A stretch of 64,000 bases of DNA, from assembly GCF_010723305.1 (NCBI RefSeq), contig NZ_BLKW01000002.1, positions 1,612,001-1,676,000 on the forward strand. Reading direction: 5' to 3'. How positions within the stretch are numbered: position 1 is the stretch's first letter; each line of letters opens with the position of its first letter. The position numbers were made by a program, and so were the translations under genes. The notes below the pieces were generated by a model that saw nothing but the letters and a program-made list of their open reading frames with translations, was not told the DNA's origin and did not search any database. Below are positions 41,137 through 51,800 of this stretch, piece after piece. This DNA comes from Mycobacterium botniense. Its GTDB lineage: Bacteria > Actinomycetota > Actinomycetes > Mycobacteriales > Mycobacteriaceae.

Positions 41137-42012
41137 GTGCTGGATCTGGAACCGCATGGCCCGCTGCCGCCAGAAATCTACTGGCGGCGCAGGGGACTGG
41201 CGCTGGGCATCACGGTAGTTGTCATCGGAATCGTGGTCGCAGCGGTTGTCGCGCTGGTACACGGCAGTGCAGGTGCTAATACCAGTAATGCCGCCGCCAA
41301 GCCGGCCGCGTCGCCGGCTCCTCAGGGGGCGCCCCCGGCCCCCAAGCCGGAGGCTAAAACACCGGTAGTGCCGTCGGCGGGTCAAGGCTCGGCCTCCGCC
41401 GAAACGCCGACAGCTGCGGTGCAGCCGCCGCCGGTGCTCAAAGAGGGCGATGACTGTCCCGACTCGACGCTGGCTGTCAAGGGGTTAACCAACCAACCCC
41501 AATACGTCATCGGTGACCAGCCGAAATTCACGATGGTCGTCACCAACATCGGGCTGGTGGCGTGCAAACGCGATGTCGGAGCTGCCGTGCTCGCGGCCTA
41601 CGTCTACTCGTTGGACAACAAGCGGTTGTGGTCCAATCTGGATTGCGCGCCATCGAATGAGACTCTGGTGAAGACGTTCGCGCCAGGTGAGCAGGTGACG
41701 ACGGCGGTCACCTGGACTGGAATGGGATCGGCACCGGGCTGTCCGCTTCCGCGCCCGCAGATCGGCCCCGGCACCTACAACCTGGTTGTGCAACTGGGAA
41801 ACCTGCGTTCGGCGCCGGTGCCGTTCATCCTGTCGGCACCGCCGCCGCCGGGATCCGCGCCGATGGGAGGAGCGCCGCCGGGCCCCGCGCCGGCAGGAGT
41901 CCCGCCGCAGGGCGCGCCGTCGCCAGGGGCGCCGGCGGGTGCACCAGCACCGCCAGGGGTGCCACCGATGGCGCCACCCCCTGGTGCGGTACCCCCGCCC
42001 ATGGGTGGTTGA
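41137..42012 (+). CDS. Membrane-anchored proline-rich exported protein (Rv3587c homologue)
   Basis: A 291-residue protein with a short cytoplasmic N-terminus (LDLEPHGPLPPEIYWRRR), one membrane helix (about residues 20-42) and a Pro/Ala-rich linker. A compact domain with four cysteines follows (GDDCPDS, LVACKRD, LDCAPSNE, APGCPLP) and probably forms disulfides outside the cell. A Pro/Gly/Ala tail ends it. The domain looks immunoglobulin-like but no function is known. The GTG at 41137 gives the conserved MLDLEP start; TACGGT (41125-41130) ends six bases before it, a leaderless pattern. Confidence 0.84.
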   Translation: MLDLEPHGPLPPEIYWRRRGLALGITVVVIGIVVAAVVALVHGSAGANTSNAAAKPAASPAPQGAPPAPKPEAKTPVVPSAGQGSASAETPTAAVQPPPVLKEGDDCPDSTLAVKGLTNQPQYVIGDQPKFTMVVTNIGLVACKRDVGAAVLAAYVYSLDNKRLWSNLDCAPSNETLVKTFAPGEQVTTAVTWTGMGSAPGCPLPRPQIGPGTYNLVVQLGNLRSAPVPFILSAPPPPGSAPMGGAPPGPAPAGVPPQGAPSPGAPAGAPAPPGVPPMAPPPGAVPPPMGG

Positions 42013-42062
42013 TTACCCCTCCGGCGACTTCGCTTCGGCTAGCGAGGTGCGGAGAAGCCGGC

Positions 42063-42084
42063 GATCCGCTCAGGTGAGCGGATC
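42063..42084. terminator. Perfect inverted repeat across the disA stop codon
   Basis: GATCCGCTCA-GG-TGAGCGGATC is a perfect 10-base inverted repeat. It covers the last codons and stop of disA (minus strand), 50 bases behind the convergent Rv3587c homologue. It may stop transcripts from both sides. Confidence 0.6.
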
Positions 42085-43173
42085 AGCGATAGTCGACTCC
42101 GCTAACTGGGCGAGACCCTCTCTGATATGGCGTGCCCACACAGCACCGATTCCGTCCACCGCCTGCAGGTCAGTGGCACTGGCCGCCAACAGATTCTGCA
42201 GAGTGCCGAACGCCCGGACCAGTAGGTCGATATGGGCGAACTGCAGGCGCGGGATAGCGGTCAGTGCGCGGTAACCGCGCGGGCTGAGCGCTGAGTCTTG
42301 TGCGTCGGACGTCGACGGATAACCGAAAACCTTTGCTAGAGTAGTAAAGTCGAGGAGCTCGTTGTCCGACAGCGAATCCAGCTCAGCAAGAGTGGCGGCT
42401 ACTTGCTCCTCGGATAGCGGCTCAGGGCTGGCGTGGTAGTCACGCACGATGAGTTGGCGGGCCGTGTCGTTGCCGCCCAGCAACTCCTCTAACTGAAGCC
42501 GCAGCTGGCGACCGTCGGTACCCAATTCGACGACGTCGTTGTCGATCACCAGACCGATCCGGCGGACCAGCTCGAGTCGCTGGACCACCGTCATCGCGTC
42601 GCGCAGGGTGACGAAATCCTCGATCTCAGCTCTCGACAGTTGCCGGCTGACCTCGTCGAGCCGGGTCTTATAGCGTTCCAGGGTGGCGATGGCCTGATTG
42701 GCCCGCGACAAGATGGTCGCCGAGTCGGTGAGCACATGGCGCTCCCCGCCCAGGTACACCGTGACGATATTCATGGAGTGGCTGACCGAGATCACCGGAT
42801 ACCCGGTCTGGATGGCGGCCCGCTCCGCCGAACGGTGGCGGGTTCCCGATTCGTCGGTGGGTATCGACGGATCGGGGACCAGTTGCACGTTGGCCCGCAG
42901 AATGCGGTTGCCGTCGGTGGACAGCACCACCGCTCCGTCCATCTTTGACAGCTCCCGCAGCCGTGTCGGCGCATACCGCACGTCGAGGGAGAAGCCGCCG
43001 TCACAGATCGCTTCCACACTTTCGTCGTAGCCGAGCACGATCAGCGCGCCGGTACGGCCCCGCAGGATGCGTTCCAAGCCGTCGCGGAGCGCGGTGCCGG
43101 GTGCCAGACGGGCGATAGCCTCGCGCAGTGTGGGTCGGGTCGTCACTCCGTTCATCGTGTTGGCCGCGTCCAT
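42070..43173 (-). CDS. disA: Diadenylate cyclase DisA, c-di-AMP synthase
   Basis: A 367-residue protein that joins two ATP into c-di-AMP and scans DNA branch structures. The N-terminal DAC domain carries the catalytic D79-G80-A81 and the R112-H113-R114 motifs. A long helical linker and a C-terminal HhH DNA-binding domain ([17 protein letters not shown]) follow. The start may be the ATG at 43173 or the in-frame ATG at 43155; M. tuberculosis DisA begins nearer the second. It is six bases behind radA on the same strand, the usual radA-disA pair. Confidence 0.93.
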   Translation of the reverse strand: MDAANTMNGVTTRPTLREAIARLAPGTALRDGLERILRGRTGALIVLGYDESVEAICDGGFSLDVRYAPTRLRELSKMDGAVVLSTDGNRILRANVQLVPDPSIPTDESGTRHRSAERAAIQTGYPVISVSHSMNIVTVYLGGERHVLTDSATILSRANQAIATLERYKTRLDEVSRQLSRAEIEDFVTLRDAMTVVQRLELVRRIGLVIDNDVVELGTDGRQLRLQLEELLGGNDTARQLIVRDYHASPEPLSEEQVAATLAELDSLSDNELLDFTTLAKVFGYPSTSDAQDSALSPRGYRALTAIPRLQFAHIDLLVRAFGTLQNLLAASATDLQAVDGIGAVWARHIREGLAQLAESTIADPLT

Positions 43174-43179
43174 CGCTCC

Positions 43180-44601
43180 TCATTGTGCCCCGGCGGCGAG
43201 CCGGCCAATCGATTGCGGCGCCGACGGGCTGCTGTGGTGTTCGGCGATGTCCAGCAGGTGCTGCAGGGCCGCGACGATCGTGGCTGCACGCAATATCCGC
43301 AAACCTGGCGGTGCTGTCCCGCATCCGGCGGGGATCAGCGCGGTGGTGAAGCCTCGCCGAACCGCTTCGGTGAGCCGCCGCTCCATCCCAGTGACGCGCC
43401 GCAAGTCGCCAGCCAGCCCGACCTCGCCGATCATCACCGCGCTGGTTGGCACCGCCAGGTTCGCGTAGGCCGAGGCCAGCGCGACTGCGACGGCAAGGTC
43501 TGAGGACGAATCGGTCAGTCGCATGCCGCCCACAGTGGACAGATAGACATCGCTGACAGCAATGCTCAGTCGTGCGTGCTTTTCCAGCACTGCGGTGATC
43601 ATCGCGGCCCGGGCGTGGTCGATGCCGCTGACCGCGCGCCGCGGCGATCCACCCGATGGTGTCGCCAGCAAGGCCTGGACTTCGCCGACGAGCGGTCGTT
43701 TTCCGTCCAACGTCACCGTGATCGCGGTTCCCGGGACGGGTGCGACGCGCTGTTCCAGGAAAAGACCCGAGGGATCGGTGACACCATCAATCCCGCCGGC
43801 GTGTAGCCGAAAACAACCGACCTCATCAGATGCACCGAACCGGTTTTTGATCCCGCGAACCATCCGCAGCGGATTGTTGCGGTCACCCTCGAAATGCAGC
43901 ACCACATCGACGAGGTGTTCCAGAGCGCGCGGCCCGGCGATGGCTCCGTCCTTGGTGACATGGCCGACGAGAATCAACGCCACACCCGCGGTCTTTGCGG
44001 CAGCGGTCAACGCGGTGGTCACCGCACGCACCTGCGTGACTCCACCGATGACTCCGTCGACGTCGATGCTGGAGATGGCTTGCACCGAGTCCACAATGAC
44101 CAGCTCGGGCCGTATCGACGCGATATGGTCCACCACCGCGTGCAGGTCGGTTTCGGCGGCCAAGTAGACCTCGTCGTGGCTGCAGCCGGTCCGGTCGGCG
44201 CGCATCCTGATCTGGCCGGCGGATTCCTCGCCGGAGATATATAAGGCACGACGCCCGGCCCGCGCGCAGCTGTACGCGACTTTAAGCAGCAGCGTCGACT
44301 TGCCCACCCCGGGATCGCCGGCCAACAACGTCACCGAGCCGGGCACCACCCCGCCCCCGAGGACCCGGTCGAGTTCGTCCACACCGGTGGGGTAGTGCCG
44401 AGCCCGCTGGGGCTCGATGAAACTGATCGGAACGGCCTGTGACAGCGGGTTTCGGTGCCGCCGTGCCGTGGCGCCGACCGCGCGCACACCGGCCACTTGG
44501 TTGACGGTGCCCCAGGTGGCGCATCCCGGGCAGCGGCCCACCCACTTGGCAGTGACATGGTGGCATTCCGAACAGCGGTACTGAACACGCGGCTTGGTCA
44601 C
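43180..44601 (-). CDS. radA: DNA repair protein RadA/Sms
   Basis: A 473-residue RecA-like branch-migration protein. The N-terminal zinc finger uses C10, C13, C24 and C27. Walker A is GDPGVGKST, and the RadA-specific GIKNRFG motif is present. The C-terminal Lon-like domain includes [13 protein letters not shown] and [16 protein letters not shown]. It starts at GTG. Its partner disA follows directly; RadA is known to modulate DisA activity in mycobacteria. Confidence 0.93.
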   Translation of the reverse strand: MTKPRVQYRCSECHHVTAKWVGRCPGCATWGTVNQVAGVRAVGATARRHRNPLSQAVPISFIEPQRARHYPTGVDELDRVLGGGVVPGSVTLLAGDPGVGKSTLLLKVAYSCARAGRRALYISGEESAGQIRMRADRTGCSHDEVYLAAETDLHAVVDHIASIRPELVIVDSVQAISSIDVDGVIGGVTQVRAVTTALTAAAKTAGVALILVGHVTKDGAIAGPRALEHLVDVVLHFEGDRNNPLRMVRGIKNRFGASDEVGCFRLHAGGIDGVTDPSGLFLEQRVAPVPGTAITVTLDGKRPLVGEVQALLATPSGGSPRRAVSGIDHARAAMITAVLEKHARLSIAVSDVYLSTVGGMRLTDSSSDLAVAVALASAYANLAVPTSAVMIGEVGLAGDLRRVTGMERRLTEAVRRGFTTALIPAGCGTAPPGLRILRAATIVAALQHLLDIAEHHSSPSAPQSIGRLAAGAQ

Positions 44602-44636
44602 GCCACGACCGTATCCCCCGGGGGTGACAACCCGGG

Positions 44637-45218
44637 CTACGGTCTGACCAGCCCCGATAGTTGTTCATGCGGGGACGCTGTCGGCGCGGAGACAGGCACC
44701 ATCACCTCAGCCCGCCCGGCCTTCTCGAAATCGAAGGTGAAGGGGTAGATGAGGCCATTGGCGATGGGCGTGGTGAGGAGCACGCTGGCCGCGACGGCAT
44801 TCGTGGGCTGCCCGACAGTGTTCAGTGCTTTGACATTGTGGCCGTCAGGGGTGCCGACGAACAACGTTCCACCGGCCGGCAGCCGGGCATCGCCGGTCAC
44901 CGTCACGGCGCCGATCGTGCTGCTGATGCCCACCAGCCGATCTGCCATATCGGGTGATTGGTTGACTGCCACCAGCACCAAGTCCACTAGCCGCCCTGGT
45001 CGCAGGAAATCAGCCGTCTGCACAGCCTGAATGCGGATATCGCGCAGCGCCACATTCCTGACGGTAACCGTGGCGCCGTTGACGGCCGGCTTTTGGGCCG
45101 CGGTCTGCGAGAGCTGGCCGGTACCGCAGCCGGTGAGCCCACCCATCAGGCTGACCGCTGTCAGCCCCAGGACCGCTGCGGAGACGCGGACCCGGAGGCG
45201 GATGTTGCAGCAGTTCAC
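44637..45218 (-). CDS. lpqE: Lipoprotein LpqE
   Basis: A 193-residue exported lipoprotein. The signal peptide (about residues 1-30) ends in the lipobox GLTGC, with the acylated cysteine near residue 31. The mature part is a beta-rich domain with blocks [23 protein letters not shown] (landmarks only), [19 protein letters not shown] and [14 protein letters not shown]. This resembles copper-chaperone-like cupredoxin folds, but the Met/His copper ligands are not obvious. Function unknown. It is divergent from carD and lies 35 bases ahead of radA. Confidence 0.87.
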   Translation of the reverse strand: MNCCNIRLRVRVSAAVLGLTAVSLMGGLTGCGTGQLSQTAAQKPAVNGATVTVRNVALRDIRIQAVQTADFLRPGRLVDLVLVAVNQSPDMADRLVGISSTIGAVTVTGDARLPAGGTLFVGTPDGHNVKALNTVGQPTNAVAASVLLTTPIANGLIYPFTFDFEKAGRAEVMVPVSAPTASPHEQLSGLVRP

Positions 45219-45472
45219 TTTATGCCTCCTGCTCGGCCTGATGACACGGCCGCGACGGTTTGCCGACCGCCGCGCTCACCGACTATGCACAGTAGTAGAA
45301 ACGGTTTTGTGGACGGTAATCGGACGCCCCCACCCAGCACAACCACCTGGCGGGACGTCGGCGAAAGGCCCGCCGCAGATTCCGGAGCACGGATTCGGCT
45401 GTTTGTCAACCCCCTTTCTGCCCGTGTGGTGCCCCTGACCTGCACCGTTGTTCTACCCTCGTCGCGGCCCCG

Positions 45473-45481
45473 TGTTAGCAT
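45473..45481 (+). promoter_or_regulatory. Probable carD promoter (extended -10)
   Basis: TGTTAGCAT combines the TGN extension with the TANNNT hexamer TAGCAT (45476-45481). Transcription would start near 45488, giving a leader of about 20 bases that still contains the AAAGGGG ribosome binding site before carD. The remainder of 45219-45472 shows no gene and must also hold the lpqE promoter. Confidence 0.5.
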
Positions 45482-45483
45482 GA

Positions 45484-45996
<513 letters not shown>

Positions 45997-46014
45997 GAAC
46001 CCCTGAGGCTGGCG

Positions 46015-46698
46015 GTGGTCGGGCAAAGGGGCACGGTCGCAGCGGTAGTCCCGGCCGCAGGGTCAGGTGCGCGGTTAGCCGCCGGTGTTCCCAAGGCTTT
46101 CTTCCACCTCGATGGCTGCACGCTGGTGGAGCGGGCGGTTGCTGGCCTGCTGGAGTCCGGGGTTGTGCAGCGCGTTGTGGTGGCGGTGCCGCCGGACCGC
46201 ACCGACCAGGCCAAACTCATCCTGGGGCACCAGGTCACCGTCGTGCCCGGCGGGGCCAACCGCAGCGAATCGGTGAACCGGGCGCTGGCGGACTTGTCAG
46301 AACCCGAAGGACCGGATTTCGTCCTGGTGCACGACGCCGCACGGGCGCTAGCGCCACCGAGTTTGGTAACCCGGGTGGTCGAGGCGTTGCGGGCCGGCCA
46401 TGCCGCCGTTGTCCCGGCCCTGCCGGTGCCGGACACCATCAAAGCGGTCGACGCCAACGGGGTGGTGTTGGGCACGCCCGAGCGAGCCGGACTGCGCGCG
46501 GTGCAAACTCCGCAAGGTTTCGCGACCGGACTATTGTTGCGCGCCTATCAGCATGCCGGCTCTGCTGACGTCACCGATGATGCGTCGCTGGTCGAGCAGG
46601 TCGGCGCTCAGGTCCACGTCATCGACGGCGATCCGCTGGCGTTCAAGATCACCACACCGCTGGACCTGCTGCTGGCCCAAGCGATTCTGAGCCAGTGA
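46015..46698 (+). CDS. ispD: 2-C-methyl-D-erythritol 4-phosphate cytidylyltransferase
   Basis: A 227-residue MEP-pathway enzyme that attaches CMP to methylerythritol phosphate. The CTP-binding loop [19 protein letters not shown] is at the N-terminus; [15 protein letters not shown] and [11 protein letters not shown] complete the active site. The GTG start has GAGG about six bases upstream. It is 18 bases behind carD and overlaps ispF by GTGA. Confidence 0.94.
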   Translation: MVGQRGTVAAVVPAAGSGARLAAGVPKAFFHLDGCTLVERAVAGLLESGVVQRVVVAVPPDRTDQAKLILGHQVTVVPGGANRSESVNRALADLSEPEGPDFVLVHDAARALAPPSLVTRVVEALRAGHAAVVPALPVPDTIKAVDANGVVLGTPERAGLRAVQTPQGFATGLLLRAYQHAGSADVTDDASLVEQVGAQVHVIDGDPLAFKITTPLDLLLAQAILSQ

Positions 46699-47210
46699 AA
46701 TCGCTGCCGCGTATCGGGCTGGGCACCGATGTGCATCCCATCGAGCGGGGACGGCCGTGCTGGTTGCTCGGCCTGCTTTTCCCGGATGCGGACGGCTGCG
46801 CCGGACACTCCGACGGTGATGTTGCCGTGCATGCGCTGTGCGATGCGGTGTTATCGGCTGCCGGGCTGGGCGATATCGGCGAGGTGTTTGGCGTCGCCGA
46901 TCCCCGCTGGCGGGACGCCCGCGGGGCCGATATGCTGCGCCACGTCGCCGGCCTGATCGAGCGGCACGGCTACCGGGTTGGCAACGCCGCGGTGCAGGTA
47001 ATCGGCAACCGGCCTCAAGTCGGCCCGCGCCGCCTGGAGGCCCAAGATGTGCTTTCGCGCTTGCTGGGTGCGCCAGTGTCGGTGTCGGCCACCACCACCG
47101 ACGGGTTGGGGCTCACCGGCCGCGGCGAAGGCTTGGCCGCTATCGCTACGGCATTGCTCGTGGCCGTTGTCCGCCCTGGCGACGACGCATACCGCGATAC
47201 GAGGTGGTGA
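46695..47210 (+). CDS. ispF: 2-C-methyl-D-erythritol 2,4-cyclodiphosphate synthase
   Basis: A 171-residue enzyme catalysing the cyclisation step after IspD and IspE. The zinc-binding [10 protein letters not shown] (Asp and His) and [15 protein letters not shown] are present, and the C-terminal [21 protein letters not shown] closes the active site. It starts at a GTG overlapping the ispD stop. The protein is about 12 residues longer at the C-terminus than M. tuberculosis IspF (tail [13 protein letters not shown]). Confidence 0.94.
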   Translation: MKSLPRIGLGTDVHPIERGRPCWLLGLLFPDADGCAGHSDGDVAVHALCDAVLSAAGLGDIGEVFGVADPRWRDARGADMLRHVAGLIERHGYRVGNAAVQVIGNRPQVGPRRLEAQDVLSRLLGAPVSVSATTTDGLGLTGRGEGLAAIATALLVAVVRPGDDAYRDTRW

Positions 47211-47261
47211 GTACTCGGGCAGGCCAGTGTCCGGAGCCGCCGGGCACGCGGATTCAGCCGG

Positions 47262-47279
47262 TAAGCTGGCACGTCGTGA
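47262..47279 (+). promoter_or_regulatory. Leaderless cysS promoter and start block
   Basis: TAAGCT (47262-47267) stands eight bases before the GTG at 47276. The 18 bases are identical to the lysS start block at 30414-30431, indicating a transcript that starts at or next to the initiation codon, separate from the ispD-ispF operon. Confidence 0.65.
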
Positions 47280-48685
47280 CCAATCGCGCCCATTTGCGGC
47301 TCCACGATACGGCAACCGGTGCCGTGCGTGACTTCGTTCCGCTGCGGGCCGGCCACGTCTCGATCTACCTGTGCGGCGCCACCGTTCAAGGTCTGCCGCA
47401 TATCGGACACGTCCGCAGCGCGGTGGCGTTTGACATCTTGCGCCGCTGGTTGATGGCGCGAGGTTATGACGTTGCGTTTATCCGCAACGTCACCGATATC
47501 GACGACAAAATTCTGAACAAGGCCGCCGCGGCAGGCCGACCATGGTGGGAATGGGCGGCCACCTACGAGCGCGAGTTCACCGCTGCCTACAACGCCCTGG
47601 GCGTGTTGCCGCCGTCGGCTGAGCCACGGGCCACTGGGCACATCACCCAGATGGTCGAGCTGATCGAGCGGTTGATCACCAGCGGTCACGCCTACACCGG
47701 CAACGGGGATGTGTATTTCGACGTGTTGAGCTACCCCGAGTACGGGCAGCTGTCCGGGCACAAAATCGACGATGTCCATCAGGGTGAGGGCGTCGCGGCC
47801 GGCAAACGTGACCAGCGGGATTTCACCTTGTGGAAGGGCGCCAAACCCGGCGAGCCGTCGTGGCCCACCCCCTGGGGCCGTGGACGTCCCGGCTGGCATT
47901 TGGAATGCTCGGCGATGGCCTGCACCTACCTCGGCCCAGAGTTCGACATCCATTGCGGTGGAATGGATTTAGTGTTCCCCCACCATGAGAACGAGATCGC
48001 CCAGAGCCGCGCTGCCGGTGACCGGTTCGCCCGGTACTGGTTGCACAACGGCTGGGTGACCATGGGCGGGGAAAAGATGAGCAAATCGCTGGGCAATGTG
48101 CTGTCCATACCTGCGCTTCTGCAGCGGGTGAGGCCCGCCGAATTGCGTTATTACCTTGGCAGCGCGCACTACCGCTCGATGCTGGAGTTCTCCGAGACCG
48201 CACTGCAGGACGCGGTCAGGGCATACATCGGCATCGAAGATTTTCTGCATCGCGTGCGCACTCGGGTCGGCGCTGTCGTGCCCGGCCAGTGGACACCACG
48301 ATTCGCCGCAGCGCTCGATGACGACCTGGCTGTCCCAGTGGCACTGGCCGAAGTGCACCGCGCACGCGCGGAGGGCAACCGGGCGCTCGACGCCGGCGAC
48401 CACGACGGCGCTCTCACCAACGCCGAGGCTATCCGCGCAATGATGGGCATCCTCGGTTGCGACCCGCTCGACGAAAGGTGGGAGTCCCGCGATCAGACGT
48501 CGGCTGTGCGGGCAGCGCTCGACGTGCTGGTGCAAGCTGAACTCCAGCGCCGGGAAAAGGCTCGCCAGCAACGTGATTGGACGCTGGCTGACGAGATTCG
48601 CGATCGGCTGAAAAAGGCCGGTATCGAGGTCACCGATACCGCAGATGGGCCGCAATGGTCGCTGTTAGACGGGGATTTCACGTAG
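47276..48685 (+). CDS. cysS: Cysteinyl-tRNA synthetase
   Basis: A 469-residue class I synthetase. The zinc/HIGH region [15 protein letters not shown] is near residue 35, [15 protein letters not shown] carries further zinc ligands, and the [10 protein letters not shown] loop is intact. The GTG at 47276 gives the known mycobacterial length; longer frames upstream overlap ispF and are not plausible. rlmB starts one base after the stop codon. Confidence 0.95.
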   Translation: MTNRAHLRLHDTATGAVRDFVPLRAGHVSIYLCGATVQGLPHIGHVRSAVAFDILRRWLMARGYDVAFIRNVTDIDDKILNKAAAAGRPWWEWAATYEREFTAAYNALGVLPPSAEPRATGHITQMVELIERLITSGHAYTGNGDVYFDVLSYPEYGQLSGHKIDDVHQGEGVAAGKRDQRDFTLWKGAKPGEPSWPTPWGRGRPGWHLECSAMACTYLGPEFDIHCGGMDLVFPHHENEIAQSRAAGDRFARYWLHNGWVTMGGEKMSKSLGNVLSIPALLQRVRPAELRYYLGSAHYRSMLEFSETALQDAVRAYIGIEDFLHRVRTRVGAVVPGQWTPRFAAALDDDLAVPVALAEVHRARAEGNRALDAGDHDGALTNAEAIRAMMGILGCDPLDERWESRDQTSAVRAALDVLVQAELQRREKARQQRDWTLADEIRDRLKKAGIEVTDTADGPQWSLLDGDFT

Positions 48686-49618
48686 ATGGCGGGTAACTCG
48701 CGGCGCCGCGGCGCGGTGCGCAAACCGGGTACCAAAAAAGGTGCCACAGTCGGTTCGGGCGGTCAGCGCCGTCGTGGGCTCAAGGGCCGCGGGCCCACGC
48801 CCCCCGCGCATCTGCGCCCGTACCATCCGGCGGCCAAGCGCGCCGTTAAGCAGCAACCGCGACGACCGGCGAAGCGCGGCGCAGACACCGAGGTTGTGCT
48901 CGGCCGCAATCCGGTGCTGGAATGCTTGCGGGCCGGGGTTCCAGCGACGGCGTTGTATGTTGCGATGGGGACCGAAGCCGACGAGCGGCTCACCGAATCC
49001 GTCACCCGGGCGGCCGCGTCGGGCATCGCAATCCTTGAGGTACCGCGTGCCAATCTGGACCGGATCACCGGCAATGGCCTGCATCAGGGGATCGCACTGC
49101 AGGTGCCGCCGTATAACTATGCCCACCCCGACGATTTGCTTGCGGCAGCTCTCGATTCACCGCCGGCGCTACTCGTCGCGCTGGACAACATTTCCGATCC
49201 GCGCAACCTGGGGGCAATCGTGCGTTCGGTGGCGGCGTTCGCCGGCCACGGGGTGCTGATCCCGCAGCGACGTTCAGTCTCGGTGACAGCAGTCGCGTGG
49301 CGTGCCAGCGCCGGCGCTGCAGCACGGGTTCCAGTGGCGCGAGCCACCAATCTTAATCGCACACTGAGGAATTGGGCCGACCGCGGGTTGCGGGTGATCG
49401 GATTGGACGTCCGTGGAGAGACCATACTCGACGACCTCGCCGGAACGGACCCGCTAGTGGTGGTTGTCGGCTCTGAAGGCAAGGGGCTCTCACGGCTAGT
49501 GCGGGAGAATTGTGACGAGGTGGTTTCGGTTCCGATGTCCGGCCCGGCCGAATCGCTCAACGCCGCGGTTGCCGCCGGTGTGGTGCTCGCCGAAATCGCC
49601 CGTCAGCGCAGGCGTTAG
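48686..49618 (+). CDS. rlmB: 23S rRNA (guanosine-2'-O-)-methyltransferase, TrmH/SpoU family (RlmB-like)
   Basis: A 310-residue SPOUT methyltransferase. The basic, disordered N-terminal extension (about 70 residues, [14 protein letters not shown] and similar) is typical of actinobacterial members. The substrate-binding domain begins at [15 protein letters not shown]. The knotted catalytic domain shows motif 1 [20 protein letters not shown], motif 2 [14 protein letters not shown] and motif 3 [20 protein letters not shown]. It lies directly behind cysS, as in M. tuberculosis. Confidence 0.92.
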   Translation: MAGNSRRRGAVRKPGTKKGATVGSGGQRRRGLKGRGPTPPAHLRPYHPAAKRAVKQQPRRPAKRGADTEVVLGRNPVLECLRAGVPATALYVAMGTEADERLTESVTRAAASGIAILEVPRANLDRITGNGLHQGIALQVPPYNYAHPDDLLAAALDSPPALLVALDNISDPRNLGAIVRSVAAFAGHGVLIPQRRSVSVTAVAWRASAGAAARVPVARATNLNRTLRNWADRGLRVIGLDVRGETILDDLAGTDPLVVVVGSEGKGLSRLVRENCDEVVSVPMSGPAESLNAAVAAGVVLAEIARQRRR

Positions 49619-49619
49619 A

Positions 49620-50633
49620 GTGCCGGCAGGCGTTCGTGCTCTGGTGGCAGTATTCGCGGCTATCGCGGCGCTGCAGGTTCCGGCAGCAGCACAACCCGCA
49701 ACGTTCGACGTGGTCGCGCATCAAGGCGGCCAGGGTCAGGCAACCGGGGAATCGCTGCGAGCATTTGCCAAATCACTCGAACTCGGCGTCAGCACAATTG
49801 AATTCGACATCAATATCACGAAGGATCATCAGCCCGTGGTGTGGCACGACCAGGTGATCGGGTCAGACAAGTGCACCGACACCGCAGCTGCCTTTGCCGG
49901 TGATCCACTATATCCGTATGTCGGAAAACTCGTCCACGAGCTCACCTTGCAGCAGATCCGAACACTCGATTGCGGCAAACCGGTTCCCCAGTTCGCCCGG
50001 GCCGAAGTGGTGCAGGGAAACAAGATAGCGACCTTGCCGGAAGTCTTTGCGCTGACCGACTCGTATCGCGCCGATATCCGCTACGACATCGAAACCAAAG
50101 TCGACGCCGAGCACCCTGAGGACTCCGCGGATCCGCAGGAGTTTGCCGACGTGGTGTTAGCCGCGGTGCGGCTTGCGGGTAAGGACGATCGCGTTGAAAT
50201 CGAGAGTTTTGACTGGCGAACACTGTCGTTGGTGCACCAGGCAAATCCTTCGATCCCGGTGGCGGCCTTATGGAACGAGAAGACCTGGGTGCCGGATTCA
50301 CCGTGGCTGGCCGGGATCAACCCCAAGGTGGTGAGTGACCCCATCGTCGCTGCTGCACTGGTCGGCGCCAGCATCGTTTCGCCGGCCTACTCGGTGCCCT
50401 ACGGCCAGACACCCAAGGATGCTGACGTGGGCCTGGTTGCGGATAAGCCGTTCGTCGACCATGCACATTCGCTGGGGTTCAGAGTCATTCCGTGGACGAT
50501 CAACGACGCCGATGCCATGCGAGCCCAGATCAGTGCCGGTGCCGACGGCATCATCACTGATTACCCGGCTCTGCTGCGCCGCGTGTTATCCGAGTTCGGG
50601 ATGCCGTTGCCGCATGGGTACCACATCGGTTAA
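49620..50633 (+). CDS. Exported glycerophosphodiester phosphodiesterase-like protein with altered active-site motif
   Basis: A 337-residue protein with a signal peptide (about residues 1-24, ending PAAA-Q) and no lipobox. The TIM-barrel GDPD domain is recognisable: FDVVAHQGGQGQATGESL, TIEFDINITKDHQPVVWHD with the Glu-x-Asp and His-Asp metal/catalytic residues, and a C-terminal VIPWTINDADAMRAQISAGADGIITDYP (landmarks). In typical enzymes the first motif is HRGGRG; here both arginines are glutamines (H34-Q35). Activity is therefore uncertain. The GTG at 49620 is one base after the rlmB stop. M. tuberculosis has arsB2/Rv3577/lppH here instead. Confidence 0.78.
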   Translation: MPAGVRALVAVFAAIAALQVPAAAQPATFDVVAHQGGQGQATGESLRAFAKSLELGVSTIEFDINITKDHQPVVWHDQVIGSDKCTDTAAAFAGDPLYPYVGKLVHELTLQQIRTLDCGKPVPQFARAEVVQGNKIATLPEVFALTDSYRADIRYDIETKVDAEHPEDSADPQEFADVVLAAVRLAGKDDRVEIESFDWRTLSLVHQANPSIPVAALWNEKTWVPDSPWLAGINPKVVSDPIVAAALVGASIVSPAYSVPYGQTPKDADVGLVADKPFVDHAHSLGFRVIPWTINDADAMRAQISAGADGIITDYPALLRRVLSEFGMPLPHGYHIG

Positions 50634-50883
50634 CAGCCGGCCGAGCGCGACACTTGAACCGCACCGGCTGTTTTCGGTGATTTTCGGCTCAGCTTTTACG
50701 GATCTTCCCGGACCGGCGGCAACTGCAGTGCGAGAGCATCCCGTGCCGCCAGCCCGCTCCGCACCGGCATGGAGAAGCCAGGCCATCGACAGGTGTTCTC
50801 ACCGCGGCAGGTCGTGCGCCTGCTGGCGAGGTGCTCGAATAAGGTCCGGTCGGAAGGCGCTGCGAAGCCACCGCTCGCGGTGG

Positions 50884-51495
50884 TCAGGTCTTGGGGCTGT
50901 CCTGATCGCCGATCAAAAGCCGCACAGCCAGGTCCAGCCGCTTGCTGACGTCGGTCGCTGACGCCCGCCGAGTGAGCCAGGCGAGCAGGTTCGACAACCA
51001 TACGTCGGAGATCACCCTGGCGATGTGATACTGGTCTTCGGTCGGCTCGCCGTCGGCCATCGCGCGCGCGAACATCGAATCGATGAGCTTTTCGACATGG
51101 TCAACCTCACCCGCCGCGGAGGCGTCGGCGAACACATACGCACGTGTCATCGCCTCGGTTAACAGCGGATTGCGCTGCATCGCGCGATTGAGCTTACTGA
51201 CCATGAAGTTCAGCCGCTGATACGGTGTGCCGCCGGGCAAAGTGGAACGGTCGGTCTTGGCATCGATACGTTCGAACTCCCGGCCCAGCGCCGAGACCAG
51301 CAGGTGGACTTTGGACGGGAAGTATCGGTACAGCGTGCCGACCGCCACATCGGCCCGGTCGGCTACTGCGCGCATCTGAACTGCCTCGTAGCCGCCCTTC
51401 GACGCGATCGCCATCGTCGCATCCAAGATCCGCTTGCGACGTTCGCGCTGCGCCTCGGAACCCAGCTCGGACTCAGCCAGTACTGCCACGCTCAT
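50884..51495 (-). CDS. kstR: TetR-family repressor KstR of steroid catabolism
   Basis: A 203-residue TetR regulator that represses cholesterol degradation genes and is released by a steroid-CoA ligand. The N-terminal HTH block is RKRILDATMAIASKGGYEAVQMRAVADRADVAVGTLYRYFPSK (residue landmarks about 18-60). The rest matches the well-conserved mycobacterial KstR, including MQRNPLLTEAMTRAYVFADAS and DVSKRLDLAVRLLIGDQDS. The ATG at 51495 (MSVAVLAESEL) is the most likely start; a 24-residue longer frame is less conserved. It is divergent from fadE34 with a perfect KstR box between them. The 250 bases behind it (50634-50883) show no gene. Confidence 0.95.
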   Translation of the reverse strand: MSVAVLAESELGSEAQRERRKRILDATMAIASKGGYEAVQMRAVADRADVAVGTLYRYFPSKVHLLVSALGREFERIDAKTDRSTLPGGTPYQRLNFMVSKLNRAMQRNPLLTEAMTRAYVFADASAAGEVDHVEKLIDSMFARAMADGEPTEDQYHIARVISDVWLSNLLAWLTRRASATDVSKRLDLAVRLLIGDQDSPKT

Positions 51496-51707
51496 AACCT
51501 CGCGGGGCTGCGCATCTGGGATGCGGTCCACGTTTGCGTTCGCCGGCCCCGGTGTGTGACGGGACATGTGCGGGCAGCTCCTTCTTGTCGCGGTTCGCTC
51601 TCAAACGATACGCACCTCGAGCCTGAATTTCCCGCCGCTGTGACGCCGACACAGCGACGTGTACTGCTGTGATGGCGGTCGACTTGACGGTTGATCACTG
51701 GCACCAT

Positions 51708-51721
51708 TAGAACACGTTCTA
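51708..51721. promoter_or_regulatory. KstR box between kstR and fadE34
   Basis: TAGAACACGTTCTA is a perfect palindrome and fits the KstR consensus TNNAACNNGTTNNA at every fixed position. It lies 213 bases before the kstR start and 80 before fadE34, so KstR can control both and itself. Confidence 0.92.
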
Positions 51722-51800
51722 ACGCCGAACGCGGGTGGTGCCGTGACCCGCGATAGCCGGTGGGCGCTGCCGCCCGTCGCCGATCACACGAGGAGCTCCA

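Noticed and set aside
46838..47275. N-terminal extension of cysS by about 146 codons into ispF
   Set aside because: It would overlap ispF entirely in another frame; the GTG at 47276 gives the normal CysS length and a promoter fits it.
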